DNA from: an uncultured Verrucomicrobiae bacterium
GTDB taxonomy: Bacteria; Verrucomicrobiota; Verrucomicrobiia; Limisphaerales; AAA164-E04
DNA: 51,306 bases
NCBI GenBank assembly: GCA_943788245.1
Contig: CALSPN010000014.1
Coordinates: 1-51,306 of the forward strand
Reading direction: 5' to 3'
The notes under the pieces are model-generated. The model saw only the letters and a list, made by a program, of their open reading frames with translations. It was not told the DNA's origin and did no database searches. The position numbers were made by a program, and so were the translations under genes. Positions 19,123 to 27,641 of the stretch are shown here, one piece after another; the first letter of the stretch is position 1, and each line of letters opens with the position of its first letter.

Positions 19123-20913
19123 TCAAAGACTGTTCAGGAAATAAATCAGCGCACTGCGGTCTGCTGCATTGATTGGAGTTCGGGCTGGGTCCGGGTGTTT
19201 TTGTTCGAACAGTAATTCTTCTATGGAGGAGGCTCCGTTGTTGTGAAGATAAGTGTCTCTCTGACTGATGCCTCGCAAAGATGGCGGATTGAATTCTACA
19301 TTGCCCGCTTCGTCCTTGAGCCCCACATTGAAGGTATCAGGGACAGTGTAATGCGGTGGCCTGTGGCATTTGTGACATCCCTCCTTGCGAAAAATTGCTT
19401 TTCCTGCCTCAAAAAAGTTTGAATTGAAATTGCCTCTTGCATGATGAATGGACGGAGGGGCTTTCAGTGTTTTTAGGTAGGTCGCAATTAACTTTGCTTT
19501 GTCATCGATTGAACCACGGTGCAGCATGGTTTTATGAAGCGACTTTGCAATTTGATCCTCAAGGTTGTTCATTTTTCCCAACCATGAAAATGGACTCGTT
19601 GAATGCACTCCCAATAACGTCAAGATACGTTTGGGGGATCCGAAATGATCGTCCCCGAGGTTGTCGTTCAACAACCCGGTCGTGTGCCCTTCCGTATGAC
19701 AGCTGTGGCAACTATACCAGCCACGAAGGGAAAGGGTTGCGTCGAAAAACAATCTTTCTCCCTTGTCCGAGTCTGTCAGTTCCGGCTGAGGCCCCAGAGT
19801 GATTTCATGCACGACCTTGGATTGTTGAAGGTTAATGACTGAAATGGAATCTGAAAACTGATTGAGCACATAGAGCATGGTTTCCTCTCTGTTCAAAAGC
19901 ATGTCGATGGGACGATCCCCAACCAGTATTCTATCTGTGTAAGATCTGGGAAGTTGTGGGCGAATGGCAACACGATCCACACCTTGCAAGGCTGTGATGA
20001 GTGCACCATCCGATTTAACAAGGACTCGTCCAGGATCACCCCCGGGCCCAGTTTCGTCTCCCATGCCATATACATTTCCCAGGTGCATGGATGTTCTTCG
20101 AGGGTCCTGAAGTTCTTTTAAGGGAATGCTTCTTACCTGGTTGTCCATCAAAACGCCCCAAGTAACCTCGGGGTTGATTGTTGTGGCATATGAATTCAAT
20201 GATTCTCCGGAAAGCCATACAGTAGATGTGTCCGATTTGGAGGCAAAAGTCAGATTTGCGATATTATTCACAGGTAATTGGCAGGCCATGTATGTTTCCT
20301 GAGTTTCCGGGTTCATCATCACAATCATGCCGTTGAAAGCATCTGCGATAAGCAGATTATTTGTATTCGGTATGAAGGTAAGCTCACCTGGCGGGAAACT
20401 TAGATCAATCACTTGCTCAATTTGCCACAATGAGGATTGCTTTCTCGAACTGCCCTTCGACATCAATGAAACCCGCCTTGACCACTTGGAGGCGATGGCA
20501 ATTCGGTTTGAATCAGGATGTATCACGATTCGAGTTGGATTCTGTGCCAATGGAACGAACTCGGAGGAGGTTCTGTCAAATTTGTTGTCAGCGAAGTGAA
20601 TCATTCGAAGCCCATGCTGACTGTCATCAAGAATCAATATCTGATCCAAACTGGCTGGCACCAACATGTCCGAGATGCTCTCGGCTATTGATTGTTCCGC
20701 CAGAACACGACGGGTGTTCAGATCCACCAGAGAAAGGCTTCCAGAATTACTGTTTGCAACGACTACTTGAGACTGCCCCTGATTGCTCCAGGCCATACGT
20801 ACCGGATGTCGCAGGTGTGTGGACGAGGCGAGTTCCTCACTTTTCCCCTTGAACAGAGGCAGCCCACAACACACAACTATCCATGTAAAACGGATTACAG
20901 TTCGAATATTCAT
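19123..20913 (-). CDS. Secreted beta-propeller protein with di-heme cytochrome c peroxidase-like C terminus
   Basis: 596 residues. A signal peptide is present (VIRFTWIVVCCGLPLFKGKS). Residues of about 30-390 carry YncE/YVTN-type propeller repeats (RHPVRMAWSNQGQSQVVVAN, NPTRIVIHPDSNRIAIASK, RPIDMLLNREETMLYVLNQF). The C-terminal 200 residues resemble MauG/cytochrome c peroxidase, with two heme motifs, CHSCH (GWYSCHSCHTEGHTTG) and CHKCH (KEGCHKCHRPPHYT), and NPPSLRGISQRDTYLHNN. Likely a periplasmic redox protein; the substrate is unknown. It is divergent from the two-component system across 122 bp, which makes it a candidate target of that regulator. Third c-type cytochrome protein on the minus strand within 15 kb. 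Confidence 0.85.
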   Translation of the reverse strand: MNIRTVIRFTWIVVCCGLPLFKGKSEELASSTHLRHPVRMAWSNQGQSQVVVANSNSGSLSLVDLNTRRVLAEQSIAESISDMLVPASLDQILILDDSQHGLRMIHFADNKFDRTSSEFVPLAQNPTRIVIHPDSNRIAIASKWSRRVSLMSKGSSRKQSSLWQIEQVIDLSFPPGELTFIPNTNNLLIADAFNGMIVMMNPETQETYMACQLPVNNIANLTFASKSDTSTVWLSGESLNSYATTINPEVTWGVLMDNQVRSIPLKELQDPRRTSMHLGNVYGMGDETGPGGDPGRVLVKSDGALITALQGVDRVAIRPQLPRSYTDRILVGDRPIDMLLNREETMLYVLNQFSDSISVINLQQSKVVHEITLGPQPELTDSDKGERLFFDATLSLRGWYSCHSCHTEGHTTGLLNDNLGDDHFGSPKRILTLLGVHSTSPFSWLGKMNNLEDQIAKSLHKTMLHRGSIDDKAKLIATYLKTLKAPPSIHHARGNFNSNFFEAGKAIFRKEGCHKCHRPPHYTVPDTFNVGLKDEAGNVEFNPPSLRGISQRDTYLHNNGASSIEELLFEQKHPDPARTPINAADRSALIYFLNSL

Positions 20914-21035
20914 GCTACTACGTCATTCAACAGGATCCGAATCCCTCAGGTCAAATGGAATAGGAAGTGATAAAACAGGGTTTAGGATAGATTGCATGGT
21001 GTCTCTTCATCTTTTATGTTCCCACACATTACACT

Positions 21036-21704
21036 ATGCGAATACTTGTAATTGAAGATGACAAGAAAATTGCTGGATTCCTCGAGAAAGGACTGACTCA
21101 AAGTGGTTATGCCGTTGATGTGTGTCACGACGGAGACGAAGGGCTTGTGATGGCTCGTTCATTTTCATTTGATGCAGCTGTATTTGATCGAATGTTACCA
21201 GGCATGGATGGGCTTGAGATCATTCGAGTCATTCGACAAGAAGGAATTCAGACCCCAGTTTTGATATTAAGCGCCAAGGCTTCAGTGGATGACCGGATCG
21301 AAGGTTTACAGGCCGGCGGAGATGATTATCTGACCAAGCCTTTCTCGTTTACGGAATTACTGGCGCGGGTTCAGGCCTTGATTCGTCGTTCCAGTCATAC
21401 AGCAGAGCCTACGCGTCTGGAGTGTGGAGATCTCAGCATGGACTTGTTGACACGCGATGTTTTCGTCGGGGAGATCAAAGTGGAACTTCAGCCCAAGGAG
21501 TTTTCCTTGTTGGAATATCTCATAAGACAGCAAGGCCGTGTTGTGACCAAGACGATGATTCTTGAACACATATGGAATTACCATTTTGATCCTCAAACAA
21601 ATGTTGTGGACGTATTGGTTTCTCGATTACGCAACAAGGTGGACCCGGAAAAGCAACGTATCCATACAATGCGAGGTATCGGTTATGTCCTCAAACCCCA
21701 TTAA
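21036..21704 (+). CDS. Response regulator, OmpR/PhoB family
   Basis: 222 residues. It has a receiver domain (residues 1-120) with the acidic pair Glu7-Asp8-Asp9, phospho-acceptor Asp51 (VFDRMLPGMDGL) and the conserved Lys in DYLTKPFSF. A winged-helix DNA-binding domain follows (LQPKEFSLLEYLIRQQGRVVTK, LVSRLRNKVDPE, HTMRGIGYVL). A typical DNA-binding transcription regulator controlled by the kinase encoded just downstream. The last 20 bases overlap the kinase start (ATG 21685), so the two are translationally coupled. The signal sensed is unknown. Confidence 0.95.
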   Translation: MRILVIEDDKKIAGFLEKGLTQSGYAVDVCHDGDEGLVMARSFSFDAAVFDRMLPGMDGLEIIRVIRQEGIQTPVLILSAKASVDDRIEGLQAGGDDYLTKPFSFTELLARVQALIRRSSHTAEPTRLECGDLSMDLLTRDVFVGEIKVELQPKEFSLLEYLIRQQGRVVTKTMILEHIWNYHFDPQTNVVDVLVSRLRNKVDPEKQRIHTMRGIGYVLKPH

Positions 21705-23127
21705 GCAATATCTTCGCACCTTCGGATTCCGGCTGAATCTTTGGTATGCTGGAATTTTTACGCTCAGTGGCGCTGCCATGTTTTATTTCCTGTACTGGAT
21801 GCTTGCCAACGCGGTGCTTCAAAAGGATTTGGCAGTTTTACAGAATCAAATTCGGGATTATTCGCGCATATACCGAGATGGGGGCGCGCCGGCATTAAGG
21901 CGCTGGTTGAAGGAACGCAAGAGGACCGGCGAGCTTAAATCATTTTTTGTCCGAATCACCACTCCTTCGGATCGTGAGGTTTTTCTGGAGGCTTCTGAAA
22001 AATGGCTGGAATTTGACGCCTATCAGATGGGGGCCCTTGTCTTCAAGAGTCGCGACTTTTTGAGGATACCTGAACCTGAGGAAGAAGATCTTCTCCTTGC
22101 CTACTCTCAATTATCAAACGGTTATATCCTGGTAGCGGGCAAGAGTATGGATAATCAGGAAACCTGGCTCGAACCTTTTCGTCGAGTATTCGTTGGTGCG
22201 ATGATTCCGGTGGTACTGCTCGGTTTTTTGGGAGGTGCTTTCCTTGCCTGGCGCAGTATGAAGCCAGTGCGGCAAATCAGCTCAGCGGTTCAAAGTATCA
22301 TTGATACCGGAAAACTGGATCAAAGAGTTGCTTTACCTCCCACAGAAGATGAGTTGACGCAACTTGCCAGATTGTTCAATCGGATGCTCGAGCATAATCA
22401 GCGGCTCATAGGGTCGATGCGTGAATCCCTCGATAACGTTGCGCACGATTTGCGTACGCCTTTGACAAGACTGAGAAACGCTGCTGAATCAGCATTGCGT
22501 GAAGATAATGTCAGTGAGCAAACGGCCTCGGAAGCCTTGGCGGATTGCATGGAGGAATCCGAAAAAGTATTGACGATGATCGATACACTCATGTCTGTGG
22601 CAGAAGCCGAAGCGGGTGTTATGAAGTTGAAACTGGTCCCCACTGACCTGGCTCAGATTTTGCGCGAATCGTTTGACCTGTATGAGCATGTGGCAGAAGA
22701 TAAGTCACTTGCAGTCCAATTGAATTCCAGCTCAGGAATGATCGCAACCGCTGATCCACAGCGGGTTCGTATCGTTTTCGCCAATCTGGTTGATAACGCA
22801 ATGAAATATACGCCCGAACGAGGAAAGATAGTTGCCAGCATAAAAAGAGTGGATGATCTGATTGTTCTGCAGCTGCAGGACTCGGGACCAGGTATTGCAG
22901 AGAAAGACATGGAAAAGATCTGGGATCGGCTTTTTCGGGCAGATAAAAGTCGCTCGCAGCGAGGATTGGGACTGGGGCTCAGTCTGGTGAAGGCCATTGT
23001 TGAAGCGCACGAGGGTTATGTAGAAGTCAAGAGCCAGCTGGGTCTCGGATCTGTCTTTACCGTTGCTTTCAAGGCCAGATTGGATGAGAGTAAATCAGAA
23101 AATGTTCCACTGGAACTACTTGCTTGA
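21685..23127 (+). CDS. Membrane sensor histidine kinase (HAMP, HisKA, HATPase)
   Basis: ATG 21685 gives a 480-residue kinase; the frame is open from 21562, but that would lie inside the regulator gene. Two membrane segments (about residues 18-42 and 168-190) flank a periplasmic sensor of about 125 residues. HAMP and HisKA follow, with the phospho-acceptor His254 (NVAHDLRTPLTRLRN), then an HATPase with N box (VFANLVDNAMKYTP), G1 (LQDSGPGIAEKD), F box and G2 (RGLGLGLSLVKAI). The architecture resembles CusS/TctE-like kinases. The periplasmic part has no ligand-binding motif I know. Confidence 0.94.
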   Translation: MSSNPIKQYLRTFGFRLNLWYAGIFTLSGAAMFYFLYWMLANAVLQKDLAVLQNQIRDYSRIYRDGGAPALRRWLKERKRTGELKSFFVRITTPSDREVFLEASEKWLEFDAYQMGALVFKSRDFLRIPEPEEEDLLLAYSQLSNGYILVAGKSMDNQETWLEPFRRVFVGAMIPVVLLGFLGGAFLAWRSMKPVRQISSAVQSIIDTGKLDQRVALPPTEDELTQLARLFNRMLEHNQRLIGSMRESLDNVAHDLRTPLTRLRNAAESALREDNVSEQTASEALADCMEESEKVLTMIDTLMSVAEAEAGVMKLKLVPTDLAQILRESFDLYEHVAEDKSLAVQLNSSSGMIATADPQRVRIVFANLVDNAMKYTPERGKIVASIKRVDDLIVLQLQDSGPGIAEKDMEKIWDRLFRADKSRSQRGLGLGLSLVKAIVEAHEGYVEVKSQLGLGSVFTVAFKARLDESKSENVPLELLA

Positions 23128-23131
23128 TTAA

Positions 23132-23151
23132 TTGAGATGGTTTCGTCTCAA
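23132..23151 (+). terminator. Weak hairpin after the histidine kinase gene
   Basis: TTGAGA at 23132-23137 pairs with TCTCAA at 23146-23151 immediately after the kinase stop, followed by an AT-rich stretch with a few T residues. Six base pairs and a poor U-tract make it a weak candidate terminator. Confidence 0.35.
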
Positions 23152-23253
23152 ATATTTCGTTTATTCTGGCACAAAGCGCTTTATCACAGGAGCGATCCAT
23201 GAATTTAAGTGAAGGACTCTTTTCAATAGTGCTTCAAAAATCGGCACGCTGCA

Positions 23254-23291
23254 TTGACTTCTGTCCTTTCGTCTTTCTATTGTTGAAGTCA
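23254..23291 (+). promoter_or_regulatory. Possible sigma70-type promoter and 7-bp inverted repeat upstream of the zinc-ribbon gene
   Basis: TTGACT at 23254-23259 and TATTGT at 23278-23283 (18-nt spacer) form a candidate promoter just before ATG 23305. The perfect inverted repeat TGACTTC (23255-23261) and GAAGTCA (23285-23291) overlaps both promoter boxes, as an operator would. Seen by eye only. Confidence 0.35.
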
Positions 23292-23304
23292 TTAAGGAAA
23301 ATTC

Positions 23305-24027
23305 ATGTTGGATGTCATTGAACAACTATTGGTATTGCAGGACCGAGACCAGAAAATCATGCGTCTGCAGGAAGAACTGTCTCGTATTGAACCCGAGCGC
23401 AACGCCTTGTTGTCCAAGGCAGATAGCTCCAAAGAAGCCTTGAAAAAGGCTAAAACCGAGGCTCAGCAGGTGGAATCAAACCGCAAAGAGCTGGAGCTGG
23501 AGGCGGAATCCAAAAAGAAGCAGATAAATCGCTACGCATCCCAACAGCTTGAGACCAAGAAAAATGAGGAGTACCAAGCACTGAGCAAAGAAATAAACAC
23601 CTGTAAGAGTGATATCGAGAAACTGGAAGATCAGGAACTCGAATTGATGGAGTCCTACGATTTGAAACTGGACGCAATCAAAGAAGCTGAAAAAATCGCT
23701 AAAGAAGCCCAAAACCGAGCAGACGAACAAGTAGGGGAACTCAAAGTTCGGGAAGCAAATCAGAAGAAAGATAAGCAAAATTTTGAAGAGGAAAGAACTC
23801 AGCTGGCTGCAAAAATAGAACCAAGCGTCCTGGTCAGATACGATCGACTGCTGAAAAAGAAAAAGAGCAAAGTAGTTGTAGGAATCAATCGAGGCGTCTG
23901 CGCAGGCTGCCACATGTCATTGCCTACTCAAATTCAGGTTTCCTGCAAAGCTCAGAGCGAAATTGTGAATTGTTCGAATTGCGGTAGGATTGTCTATTTT
24001 ACAAGAGACATGGAATTGAACTTGTAA
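23305..24027 (+). CDS. Coiled-coil protein with C-terminal C4 zinc ribbon (CT398/DUF164 type)
   Basis: 240 residues. About residues 1-185 form a long charged coiled coil (QEELSRIEPERNALLSKA, KTEAQQVESNRKELELEAE). The C terminus is a zinc ribbon with two CxxC knuckles, CAGCHMSLPTQ and CSNCGRIVYF. This is the C4-type zinc-ribbon family known from Chlamydia CT398 and conserved across many phyla; a link to sigma54 or export factors has been proposed for the chlamydial protein. No partner can be read from sequence here. It is followed after 39 bp by the M48 protease gene, possibly cotranscribed. Confidence 0.88.
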   Translation: MLDVIEQLLVLQDRDQKIMRLQEELSRIEPERNALLSKADSSKEALKKAKTEAQQVESNRKELELEAESKKKQINRYASQQLETKKNEEYQALSKEINTCKSDIEKLEDQELELMESYDLKLDAIKEAEKIAKEAQNRADEQVGELKVREANQKKDKQNFEEERTQLAAKIEPSVLVRYDRLLKKKKSKVVVGINRGVCAGCHMSLPTQIQVSCKAQSEIVNCSNCGRIVYFTRDMELNL

Positions 24028-24066
24028 GATTTCGATTTCTTTGACAAATCCTCTTCTACAATTGAA

Positions 24067-24864
24067 ATGAAAAGGAAAAAAACTTTCATCTGGATACAGA
24101 CTATCCTGTTGGTTTTTCTGATAGTCGGATGCAGCACTGTTCCGGAAACGGGGAGAAGGCAGTTGATATTGCTTTCTGCTCAACAGGAAATGCAATTGGG
24201 TTTCAGTAACTTTGAAACCATGAAAACAAGCGTGCCGATCAGCAAGGATCCGGCCGGTAATGCCTTGCTTAAAAAAGTAGGGGGACGGATCGCTGCTGTG
24301 GCAGATTTGCCCGGAGCAGAATGGGAGTTTGTCCTGTTTGATAGCCCTGAGGCGAACGCGTTTTGTCTGCCTGGTGGCAAAGTAGGCGTCTATACAGGGA
24401 TTCTACCCATTACAAAGGACGAAGCAGGGCTCGCTACCGTGATTGGGCATGAAGTCGCTCATGCTGAAAAGCGTCATGGGAATGAGCGTGTTTCCAGAGC
24501 GTTGCTGACCCAGTTGGGTGGTTCGCTGGTTCAATCTGGAATGTCTGCTTATGGCTACGAAACCAAGACTCAAGTCGCTGCTGCAACCGTTTATGGTATG
24601 ACAACTCAATTAGGTGTATCTTTACCACACAGTCGCACTCAGGAAAGCGAAGCCGACTATATCGGTCTGTTGAGAATGGCGCAGGCAGGGTATTCTCCTG
24701 AGGCTTCTGTTGCATTCTGGGAACGGTTCAAAGCTCATAACGCAAAACAAGGAAGCGGTGGCGCCCCCTGGTTCATGAGGACTCATCCAATGGATGATAA
24801 GCGCATCGCAGACCTGAAGAAGTGGATCCCGGAGGCCAGGTCCAGATTCAGGCCTCAACCTTGA
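24067..24864 (+). CDS. M48-family metalloprotease, lipoprotein
   Basis: A lipoprotein signal peptide ends in a lipobox (LIVGCS, Cys22), so the protein is membrane-anchored outside the cytoplasm. The zinc protease motif HEVAH is near residue 128 (VIGHEVAHAEKRHGNE), with the third ligand in ESEADYIGL. The start of the mature part (TGRRQLILLSAQQEMQLG) is typical of the Oma1/LoiP/BepA-like M48 group, which degrade or help assemble envelope proteins. It has 265 residues and no TPR domain, so it resembles LoiP more than BepA. It lies upstream of the Bat operon with a 122-bp gap. Confidence 0.92.
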   Translation: MKRKKTFIWIQTILLVFLIVGCSTVPETGRRQLILLSAQQEMQLGFSNFETMKTSVPISKDPAGNALLKKVGGRIAAVADLPGAEWEFVLFDSPEANAFCLPGGKVGVYTGILPITKDEAGLATVIGHEVAHAEKRHGNERVSRALLTQLGGSLVQSGMSAYGYETKTQVAAATVYGMTTQLGVSLPHSRTQESEADYIGLLRMAQAGYSPEASVAFWERFKAHNAKQGSGGAPWFMRTHPMDDKRIADLKKWIPEARSRFRPQP

Positions 24865-24986
24865 TCAAGCAAGAGATCGAAATCCTGATCCGGTCTTCAG
24901 GCTATCCGATTTATTTGAAATGCCTTGACTGGTTTGGTTGAACTTCATGTGTTATCTCACATACATACAGATTTTTTAAATATTTT

Positions 24987-25976
24987 ATGAACGCGGGAAT
25001 TAGTGCCATTAATGACGAAGTCAAGGAGGCAAGTGGCTTTCTTCAGCCTCTTCTAACTGAAATCAACAAAGTTGTCGTAGGTCAAAAGTACCTCATTGAG
25101 AGACTTGTGGTTGGCATGCTGGCTGATGGCCATGTTTTACTGGAAGGAGTGCCAGGTTTGGCTAAAACCACCTCTGTCAAAGCCCTTGCAAATGGGTTGA
25201 GCGTCGACTTTTCCCGTATTCAATTCACGCCTGACATGCTGCCCGCCGACGTCATTGGAACTCAGATTTATAATCCTCAGTCGGGAGATTTCACCACGCG
25301 GAGGGGGCCGGTTTTCGCTAATATCGTTCTGGCTGATGAAATCAATCGAGCGCCAGCAAAAGTGCAGAGTGCCTTGCTCGAGGCCATGCAGGAAGGGCAG
25401 GTTACCATCGGAAGCGAATCTTATCCATTATCGGATCCTTTTCTGGTGCTGGCTACACAGAACCCTATCGAGCAGGAAGGCACTTACCCGCTGCCAGAGG
25501 CTCAGATTGATCGATTCATGCTTAAACTGCGTATTGATTACCCTACGCGTGATGAGGAACGACAAATTCTGGATTTGATGGCTCGCACTGGAAGTTCGCC
25601 TGTAGCTCAACCAGTAGTTCAAGGTGAGCAGATCCTGAAAGCCCGCAAGGTAATCAACGAAATTTATATCGACGATAAAGTCAAAGATTACATTGTAGAT
25701 CTGGTTTGCTGTACCCGGGAACCGGATACATACAACATTGACCTCGGTGATTTCATTCAACTTGGCGCCTCTCCAAGGGCCACGATTTCATTAACTCTGG
25801 CGGCCAAAGCCCATGCTTTCCTGCGCGGCAGAGGTTATGTCACACCGCAGGATGTCAAAAGCATCGGGATGGACGTATTGAGGCACCGGGTGGCTGTGAC
25901 CTTTGAGGCCGAAGCAGAAGAACGCACGAGTGAATCCATCATTCAGACAATTTTTGATGAATTACCCGTCCCTTGA
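24987..25976 (+). CDS. MoxR-family AAA+ ATPase
   Basis: First gene of the Bat-type operon. It has 329 residues with Walker A GVPGLAKTT near residue 53, Walker B VLADEINRAP, sensor I LATQNPIEQEG, an arginine-finger region and the MoxR C-terminal helix domain (RATISLTLAAKAHAFLRGRGYVTP). MoxR ATPases act as chaperones with von Willebrand factor A proteins, here those encoded downstream. The start at ATG 24987 matches the family. The 122-bp upstream gap should hold the operon promoter, but I found no clear consensus. Confidence 0.95.
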   Translation: MNAGISAINDEVKEASGFLQPLLTEINKVVVGQKYLIERLVVGMLADGHVLLEGVPGLAKTTSVKALANGLSVDFSRIQFTPDMLPADVIGTQIYNPQSGDFTTRRGPVFANIVLADEINRAPAKVQSALLEAMQEGQVTIGSESYPLSDPFLVLATQNPIEQEGTYPLPEAQIDRFMLKLRIDYPTRDEERQILDLMARTGSSPVAQPVVQGEQILKARKVINEIYIDDKVKDYIVDLVCCTREPDTYNIDLGDFIQLGASPRATISLTLAAKAHAFLRGRGYVTPQDVKSIGMDVLRHRVAVTFEAEAEERTSESIIQTIFDELPVP

Positions 25977-26043
25977 TATCAACTATTCTCTCCGTCCACC
26001 GCACGAGCTGTAATCATCGGGAACGGCTGACCTCCGACAATCC

Positions 26044-27000
26044 ATGATACCCAAGGAAATCCTCAAGAAGATTCGCCAAATCGAATTACGGACCAAACGT
26101 CTGGTAAGCGAGACGATGGCCGGACATTACCATAGTGTCTTCAAAGGTCAGGGGATGCATTTTGATGAAGTGAGGGAATACCAGCCAGGCGACGATGTCA
26201 GGACTATCGACTGGAATGTAACTGCAAGGATGAATCATCCGTTCATTAAAAAATTCGTGGAAGAGCGCGAGTTGACTTTAATGCTGGTAGTGGATCTGAG
26301 TGGATCGGGTTTATTTGGTTCAGGTGACCAATCAAAGCGTGAACTTGCAGCGGAAATTGCATCTGTGCTTGCTTTCTCTGCCATCAGGAATAATGACAAA
26401 GTTGGCCTGATTCTATTCACGGATGAGGTTGAGAAATATATCCCTCCACGGAAGGGGCGCTTTCATGTATTGCGCGTTATCAGGGAGATTATGTTTCATC
26501 AACCTGCACGGCGCGGTACTGATATTAATTGTGCTCTGAAATTTCTCAGTCGAGTAACTACTCACAAGGCAATCGCGGTGGTGATTTCAGATTTCATTGG
26601 CCAAACCGCTCCAACACGCAGGGAAATTTCAGCCCATCTTCTGCGGGAAGTCGTTTTGTCTGACGTCTTGAAATACGCTTCTGTGACTTCTCTCAGGCAA
26701 GCCAATCGTCGCCATGATGTAGTTGCAGTGCAAGTCATGGATCGATTTGAAATGCACTTGCCTGCGATTGGTAGAGTGCTTCTCAAAGACGCCGAGACAG
26801 GAGAGGTGATGGAGGTTGATACAGGAGATCCAAGGAAGCGTGCTGCTTTTGCCAGCAAACAGAAAAAAGCACAGCACGAGCTAGGAAGATTGTTTCGTTC
26901 TGTTGGCATTGATTCCATTCAGCTCACCACTGATGAAAATTATGAAATTGCGCTTGCTCGTTTTTTTGAGACCAGGGAAAAGAGGAGGCTGCGCGGATGA
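26044..27000 (+). CDS. DUF58 domain protein (VWA-like)
   Basis: 318 residues. The DUF58 signature is clear: GHYHSVFKGQGMHFDEVREYQPGDDVRTIDWNVTARM-type text around residues 25-60, then a VWA-like segment (LMLVVDLSGSGLFGS) that keeps DxSxS and VGLILFTDEVEKYIPPRKG. DUF58 proteins are the usual second gene after moxR and are probably MoxR clients. The stop overlaps the next start by four bases (ATGA), so translation is coupled. No membrane segment was seen. Confidence 0.93.
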   Translation: MIPKEILKKIRQIELRTKRLVSETMAGHYHSVFKGQGMHFDEVREYQPGDDVRTIDWNVTARMNHPFIKKFVEERELTLMLVVDLSGSGLFGSGDQSKRELAAEIASVLAFSAIRNNDKVGLILFTDEVEKYIPPRKGRFHVLRVIREIMFHQPARRGTDINCALKFLSRVTTHKAIAVVISDFIGQTAPTRREISAHLLREVVLSDVLKYASVTSLRQANRRHDVVAVQVMDRFEMHLPAIGRVLLKDAETGEVMEVDTGDPRKRAAFASKQKKAQHELGRLFRSVGIDSIQLTTDENYEIALARFFETREKRRLRG

Positions 27001-27641
27001 CAACCAACGGACCAGCACTTCTGATCGAGGAACCACTCGCGCCTTCTGCCAATGGCGTGCCCTCCGAACTGAATGACATTCGGCCTGCAATCGAAATTGT
27101 ATCTCTATGGGAATATGCGGGATGGGCCCTGTTCCTGATGGCGGTTCTCGTTCTTGCTTACTTTCTGACTCGATATTTTCTCAAGAATCGAAAAAAGCAA
27201 ATGAGTGAGCAAGCCTCGCGTCCCATAACTCCTTCTCACATTCTGGCAAGAAAGCGGCTGGATGCAGCACTCGAACATCTGCACGATACCCGTCTCTTTT
27301 GCGTGTTGGTTTCAGATGCCATCCGCAAATACCTGGAAGATCGTTTTGAATTGCGGGCACCTGAGCGAACGACGGAAGAATTTCTGGGAGAGTTACAATC
27401 TTCAGCTTCGCTCAATGCCTCTCAGAAAGAAACGCTTCACTCCTTCCTGAAACAATGCGATTTAGCCAAATTTGCTAGGGCGGATATGCTTGGTAAAGAA
27501 CTTAAATCACTCCACGACATCGGATTGCAATTTGTGAGGGAAACGGAACCGGAAGTTATCTCTGCGCCAGGAGCCAAGCTGAACCAGGAGGTTCAATCCA
27601 CGGTTTCCGGATCGCAGAAAGAGAGGAGTCATGATTCATGA
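26997..27641 (+). CDS. Single-pass membrane protein, DUF4381-like
   Basis: 214 residues. One membrane segment lies at about residues 42-62 (WALFLMAVLVLAYFLTRYFL), preceded by a short extracytoplasmic part and followed by a cytoplasmic helical domain (RKRLDAALEHLHDTRLFCVLVSDAIRKYLEDRF, ERTTEEFLGEL). Position between DUF58 and the first VWA gene, and these motifs, fit the DUF4381-type genes of Bat operons. Both ends overlap neighbours by ATGA, so it is tightly coupled in the operon. The molecular role is unknown. Confidence 0.75.
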   Translation: MTTNGPALLIEEPLAPSANGVPSELNDIRPAIEIVSLWEYAGWALFLMAVLVLAYFLTRYFLKNRKKQMSEQASRPITPSHILARKRLDAALEHLHDTRLFCVLVSDAIRKYLEDRFELRAPERTTEEFLGELQSSASLNASQKETLHSFLKQCDLAKFARADMLGKELKSLHDIGLQFVRETEPEVISAPGAKLNQEVQSTVSGSQKERSHDS

